Source: Edaphobacter aggregans DSM 19364 (GTDB taxonomy: Bacteria; Acidobacteriota; Terriglobia; Terriglobales; Acidobacteriaceae). From it: DNA of 64,000 nt. Position 1 is the first letter of the stretch. The number at the start of each line of letters is the position of its first letter. The position numbers were made by a program, and so were the translations under genes. Under the pieces are notes generated by a model that was not told the origin of the DNA, searched no databases, and was given only the letters and a program-made list of their open reading frames with translations. Where the stretch lies: positions 1 through 64,000 of the forward strand of contig NZ_JQKI01000005.1 of NCBI RefSeq assembly GCF_000745965.1, in the 5' to 3' direction. Shown here piece by piece: positions 60,488 through 64,000 of the stretch.

Positions 60488-60566
60488 GATCTCTGCCGAT
60501 GTGAGAAAGTGGAGTCGCGTGACACGACTCCACCACAACAGCCAGCCGGTCGAGTAGCCTTGAGAA

Positions 60567-60992
60567 ATGTTCCTTCATCATCACGACCTGAGGGTTCCGT
60601 TTGAGGATCGTTGGCTGGTCGATGCTGGAGCGGAAAGCTTCGTTCCTTCGTCGACGGCGTACATAGTCGACGCGACTCCCGGTTCTAGCCTCATCAGCAT
60701 TGACGACATCGAGCCACTTCGCCGTGTGCCGATTTTCAACAAGAGCGACGAAGAAAAGTTGACGGCTGACGAACGCGTGCTTCGAATCTTGCGTGGCTTT
60801 GTTGGCGGAGTTGCGCTGCCTCCAGTAAAGGTCGTGCGCAGCTCCTCATTCGAAGGTCCGCCTTTCGAATTGTTTGATGGTGCACATCGCCTTTATCTGT
60901 CTCTGGCGGTCAGATACACGCACGTTCCTGCCATCGAGCTTCCAGCTGAACTTAAGAAAGCGCTGGACGCGGCGAGATCGTCTCAGGAGTAA
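60567..60992 (+). CDS. ParB/Srx-fold nuclease-like protein
   Basis: 141 aa. Residues about 75-125 contain GVALPPVKVVRSSS and FELFDGAHRLYLSLAVRYTHVPAIELP, the ParB-N/sulfiredoxin-like fold with the GxHR loop (DGAHRLYL). The N-terminal half (VPFEDRWLVDAGAESFVP) is not recognisable. There is no ParB DNA-binding helix-turn-helix, so it is not a full partition protein. It may be a CTP-binding or regulatory ParB-like protein of a mobile element. ATG 60567. Confidence 0.75.
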   Translation: MFLHHHDLRVPFEDRWLVDAGAESFVPSSTAYIVDATPGSSLISIDDIEPLRRVPIFNKSDEEKLTADERVLRILRGFVGGVALPPVKVVRSSSFEGPPFELFDGAHRLYLSLAVRYTHVPAIELPAELKKALDAARSSQE

Positions 60993-61015
60993 AGGGATTC
61001 CAGGCAGGGCGTCGA

Positions 61016-61359
61016 ACCGCGATGCCGAACGCAAGGCCGCAGAGGTGCGCATCCGCGCCGAACGAAAGACCGGCGAACTGGTGAAGGAAGCGCAACGAAG
61101 CGGCAAGATGTTGACGGCGGGCGATAACGGCGGCGCGCATAGAGGAAAGCAAAAAAGCCCCTCGAACAACACGAGTACCTTACGCGACCTTGGAATTAGT
61201 TACGACCAGTCCTCGAAGTGGCAGCGGCTCGCAGAGATACCGGAAGAGAAGTTCAACGAAGCGCTAGCCAATCCTCACGTTATCCCGAGCACCGATGGTG
61301 TGCCGGAAATTATATCCGCTGCTATGATTCCGCAATGCCTGCCGTTCGACCGCCGCTAG
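61016..61359 (+). pseudogene. Truncated phage-type protein (AAEVRIRAERKTGEL family)
   Basis: RASNRDAERKAAEVRIRAERKTGELVKEA and TLRDLGISYDQSSKWQRLAEIPEEKFNEAL belong to a family common on phages and plasmids, usually preceded by about 80 residues of ParB-like or helical sequence. Here that N-terminus is missing and no good start codon exists; the preceding ParB-like gene is in another frame. It is probably a fragment. Confidence 0.6.
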
Positions 61360-62165
61360 ACCTAACAGGATTCCACGCCAAGCTATACAGAGCTGAAGAA
61401 CATCTCCAGGTTCTCGACACTGAAATCTCGAAATGGTTGAACAGTGGCCGTTATGAGACCTTTGTGGAACGTGGCAAGGACAGTGCACGAATAGGGGTTT
61501 ATGCTCTTCGCGTCGGCCCTCCTCCTGATCTCACTAGATGGGCTGTTATCTTCGGCGAGGGCGTCAATTGCTTGCGTTCGGCCCTCGACCACTTGATAAA
61601 TGCTTTTGCCGTGTATCAAGCGGCCGGTGACCCCCTTCCGCCGAATATAAGTAACCTCTCCTTTGTGATCGTTGACGATCCCAAGGTGTTCGACGATATT
61701 AGGAATTCTAAACGGGGAAAGTTGAGGGTCTTCACCCCCTCGTTCATTGATCTGATCGAGAGCTTCCAGCCCTACAAGAGAACTCATCCGGTTCTCCCAG
61801 CATTGCTCAGTCTGATTCGAGACCTGTCCAATGCCGACAAGCATAGGCTGCTTCAAGTAGCAGGAGCGGGAGTAGTAAATCTTCGAGGCACCTTCGTTGC
61901 TGACATCGACAAGGGAACGAAGATTGGTTTCATCAACCCCGAACCAATCGAGCACAATGACGTAGTTTGCGTCATAGAGTCCACTGAGCCTGACCCAAAT
62001 CTCGCACTTCACTCTATTTCTGTAGAAATCCAGATAGCCGTTTGGCATTGCCTGCGAAATGGATCTACTAATCCCTTGGGGGGGAGGTCTGAATGTCGCA
62101 CGTTGCTGAAGATGCTCATCGAAGAGACGCGATACGTAATCGACACTTTCAAGAGAGCTATGTAA
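61335..62165 (+). CDS. Hypothetical protein of unknown function
   Basis: 276 aa, ATG 61335 (MPAVRPPLDLTGFHAKLYRAEEHL). Predicted mainly helical with EGVNCLRSALDHLINAFAVYQ, FTPSFIDLIESFQPY and LLSLIRDLSNADKHRLLQVAGAG. The LRSALDHL and N-x-DKHR-x-L elements recur in bacterial proteins of unknown function on mobile elements. It overlaps the preceding fragment. No function can be assigned. Confidence 0.75.
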   Translation: MPAVRPPLDLTGFHAKLYRAEEHLQVLDTEISKWLNSGRYETFVERGKDSARIGVYALRVGPPPDLTRWAVIFGEGVNCLRSALDHLINAFAVYQAAGDPLPPNISNLSFVIVDDPKVFDDIRNSKRGKLRVFTPSFIDLIESFQPYKRTHPVLPALLSLIRDLSNADKHRLLQVAGAGVVNLRGTFVADIDKGTKIGFINPEPIEHNDVVCVIESTEPDPNLALHSISVEIQIAVWHCLRNGSTNPLGGRSECRTLLKMLIEETRYVIDTFKRAM

Positions 62166-62279
62166 TAGACCTTTTTCGCACGCCGCCTGATATAAAGCGG
62201 CTCGCCCGCGCTCGCCCGGCGTGAAATCTTTGCGGTTCTCGTTCTCCTCAAGTTCAATCAGTTCATTACAATTCGGACT

Positions 62280-62768
62280 GTGAGCAAGCGTAGCTTTTGG
62301 TGGGTGATCGGAATCCAATTTGTCGCGGGGCTGTTTGCCGGGTATGGTCTTTCGTCTATCCCAGAACTTCGCACGTACAAGCTGCTCAACCTCGCCGGAA
62401 TCCTTTATGCCTTCTCGGGTGTGTTGGTTCTGTCCGAGATGCTTGCAACCGACGGATGGAAAGACTTCTGCGTCAGAAAGCTTGCTCCGTCAATTGTGTG
62501 GGGTCACACCGCTATTCCAGTCGGGGCGATCTTAGGGGGTGTGATCGCCGCGATAATGCACAAGCCTTCGAGTCTCGCCGTAGGCCTCTTTTCTTTTGCA
62601 TTCTGGGGATATTCCCTACTCGCACTACTGCCTTTCGAAAAGATCGTGGCATTCCCGCAGTTTGTGAAAAGAGACGTTGAGACTCGATGGCGCTGGCTCG
62701 GGTTCTTCCTCGTGCTCGGCGGAGTGGGAGCGCAACTGGTGGCAGCGGTTATGGACCTAAGACAGTGA
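62280..62768 (+). CDS. Predicted integral membrane protein
   Basis: 162 aa with about five hydrophobic segments: WWVIGIQFVAGLFAGYGL, LLNLAGILYAFSGVLVLSEML, IPVGAILGGVIAAIM, AVGLFSFAFWGYSLLALLPF and GFFLVLGGVGAQLVAAVM. The likely start is GTG 62280. No family was recognised. It lies in the prophage-like region and may be a cargo or host-interaction gene. Confidence 0.65.
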   Translation: MSKRSFWWVIGIQFVAGLFAGYGLSSIPELRTYKLLNLAGILYAFSGVLVLSEMLATDGWKDFCVRKLAPSIVWGHTAIPVGAILGGVIAAIMHKPSSLAVGLFSFAFWGYSLLALLPFEKIVAFPQFVKRDVETRWRWLGFFLVLGGVGAQLVAAVMDLRQ

Positions 62769-62809
62769 GGGCCAGACTCCGCTGATCTTCTGGTGCACGC
62801 CAGCAGAGG

Positions 62810-63499
62810 TCATTGAGCAGCGAGGGACGCAGCTTGCTCGACAAGCTTTTTTAGCTCCACCATCAAGAACCCTTTGCCTTCGTCGCCTTCATCGCTCTCG
62901 AGGAGTGCGGGGTCATCGGGCAGATTGGAATCGTCCTCATCGTCAAGACCGTCGAGCATCGCCTTCAAGTGCTCGCGAATGCCCTGCTCGTGGCGACCAA
63001 TCGCTTTCCGGTGGTCGTTGATGGCCTTCAGGTGCTTCGCCCGGTCGGCATCTGTGATGCTCTTCACGCCGGTGACCACCGCCGATTCGTTCATCGGGAA
63101 AGTGACACAGGATATCTCCCACAGCTTGAGTTCAGTCAGGTGGCGCACGTCGCCGTCGTAGGTCGCCTGAATGCAGTCGTACCCGATGCTGAGACCACGG
63201 ATAATCCCACTCTTCATGAAGGTGAACGCTTTTCGCGCCGTCGGATCAGACAGCTCCAAGGTGCCGTTGACCTGAAGGCCCTCGCGAGTGTCGGTGATTT
63301 GGCAAAAGCCGATTGGCTCGTCGGTCTTATGTTGCCAGAGCACCGGGAATTTCTTTCCGGCTGCGAGCGTTCGACTGAATGCTCCCGGCTCGATCAGGTC
63401 GCCGCCCAGATCGACGTTGTTGTATACGGCACCCATGCCGACGAAGGTGCCAGCGTCATCGATGCTTTTGATCTTGAGATTGAAATCTCTATGCTCCAC
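62810..63499 (-). CDS. HK97-family prohead protease
   Basis: 229 aa. The core YNNVDLGGDLIEPGAFSRTL, FPVLWQHKTDEPIGF and RGLSIGYDC matches the herpes-virus-assemblin-like prohead serine proteases, with the catalytic His/Ser region in LWQHK and SGIIRGLSIGY. The C-terminal third is acidic (LDGLDDEDDSNLPDDPALLESDEGD), possibly a scaffold-like part. It would process the major capsid protein during head assembly. Start GTG 63499 with GGAGGG upstream. It follows the capsid gene on the minus strand, whereas the protease usually precedes it. Confidence 0.85.
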   Translation of the reverse strand: MEHRDFNLKIKSIDDAGTFVGMGAVYNNVDLGGDLIEPGAFSRTLAAGKKFPVLWQHKTDEPIGFCQITDTREGLQVNGTLELSDPTARKAFTFMKSGIIRGLSIGYDCIQATYDGDVRHLTELKLWEISCVTFPMNESAVVTGVKSITDADRAKHLKAINDHRKAIGRHEQGIREHLKAMLDGLDDEDDSNLPDDPALLESDEGDEGKGFLMVELKKLVEQAASLAAQ

Positions 63500-63572
63500 G
63501 CTTGTTCCCTCCGCTTGCTTACGAACGTGCGCGGAACCCGTATGAATACAGGCTCCGCCCTGTTCTGTCGAC

Positions 63573-64000
63573 TTAGCTTGCAGGTGAAGTGGTGAACGTT
63601 CCGCTGACGTAACTCGCGGGGCGCTTGGTGATCAGCACCAAGCGTTTTTCCGCGCGTACCGCAACCAAATTTTTCACAAAGTAGTCCTGATGTTCGGTAG
63701 ATACTTCCACCTGCATTTCCATCCTGTCCCTGATCTGCGAGGCGATGGGGCTGCCGCTGCCGATCAAGAAAGTACCGCTGGCGATGCTGGTGGTGTAAAC
63801 CACATCGAGGCCGAACAGCGATGGCCGCACGTTGGTCTGCGGATCGCCGAGGATGTAGCGCCCAAAACTGTCCTTGAGCAGCCTCATGCCAAACCAGTCA
63901 TTGGGATGCAGGATTACGAAGGTTGGATCGAGTTCTTTGGCCGCCGTGATCTGTTGAATGGCGCGGCCAACGATATCGATCTTGTTCCACCCGGCGACAG
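63573..64000 (-). CDS. HK97-fold phage major capsid protein, partial (C-terminus)
   Basis: Runs off the right edge. Readable C-terminal text: VAGWNKIDIVGRAIQQITAAKEL, PTFVILHPNDWFGMRLLKDSFGRYI, LFGLDVVYTTSIASGTFLIG and QDYFVKNLVAVRAEKRLVLI, typical of the P-domain and A-domain end of HK97-like major capsid proteins. The stop is TAA 63573-63575. The N-terminus is outside the window. Together with the prohead protease it shows a tailed-phage morphogenesis module. Confidence 0.88.
   Translation of the reverse strand, partial: VAGWNKIDIVGRAIQQITAAKELDPTFVILHPNDWFGMRLLKDSFGRYILGDPQTNVRPSLFGLDVVYTTSIASGTFLIGSGSPIASQIRDRMEMQVEVSTEHQDYFVKNLVAVRAEKRLVLITKRPASYVSGTFTTSPAS

Noticed and set aside
1..64000. 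CRISPR arrays or regularly spaced repeats
   Set aside because: None seen; repeats present are isolated palindromes or a two-copy tandem.

Overview
The window reads as chromosomal DNA of an Acidobacteriota member, most likely class Terriglobia (Terriglobus/Granulicella/Edaphobacter-like). This is an inference from gene content: Oar-type TonB receptors with an N-terminal carboxypeptidase-regulatory domain, a B-type sdhCAB locus, ImuA-ImuB-DnaE2, KdpD-like kinases with DUF4118, and high GC. No rRNA or complete tRNA gene is present, and no insertion sequence or CRISPR array was seen.

Layout. 0.5-0.8 kb: relic of two tandem P4-type integrase arm-binding domains. 0.9-7.7 kb (minus): TCA block maeA-sdhC-sdhA-sdhB-fumC with a dyad upstream of maeA. 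8.4-11.7 kb (minus): broken TonB-dependent receptor. 12.0-14.1 kb (plus): KdpD-like kinase and KdpE-like regulator, both frameshifted. 14.4-20.9 kb (minus): udgX-imuA-imuB-dnaE2, a damage-tolerance/mutagenesis cassette. 21.1-27.3 kb (plus): padR and a complete tripartite RND efflux pump. 27.4-30.0 kb: broken arylsulfatase. 30-38.6 kb: serB, a 2-hydroxyacid dehydrogenase, a very acidic small protein, a secreted protein overlapping a large frameshifted IPT/TIG-type protein, NDH-2 and a small basic protein. 38.5-39.1 kb: alcohol dehydrogenase relic.

39.2-49.6 kb holds the ISC iron-sulfur machinery in a rearranged form. iscR-iscS-iscU-iscA lie on the minus strand, with a decayed contractile tail-sheath gene sitting antisense between iscS and iscU. 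hscA-fdx-iscX lie on the plus strand, separated by DinB, NAD(P)-binding, SnoaL-like and TetR genes. The 44-49.6 kb block has the opposite strand composition (G-rich plus strand) to its C-rich surroundings, consistent with a local inversion. hscB is not visible.

49.8-56.7 kb (minus) is a signalling locus: a 1532-aa multi-PAS histidine kinase overlapping a FixJ-type regulator, followed by a stand-alone receiver and a receiver-less sigma-54 activator. 56.8-59.0 kb is a gene graveyard (TonB receptor N-terminus, histidine kinase tail, dead integrase). At about 59.0 kb a tRNA-Ser 3'-end-like sequence marks a probable attachment site. An intact tyrosine integrase reads away from it into a prophage or phage-like element that runs past the right edge: a perfect 24-bp palindrome, a ParB-like protein, small hypothetical genes, an HK97-type prohead protease and a major capsid protein.

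A recurring theme is gene breakage by single-base indels, often in C-runs, plus two in-frame TGA codons. Sequence alone cannot separate real decay from consensus error.
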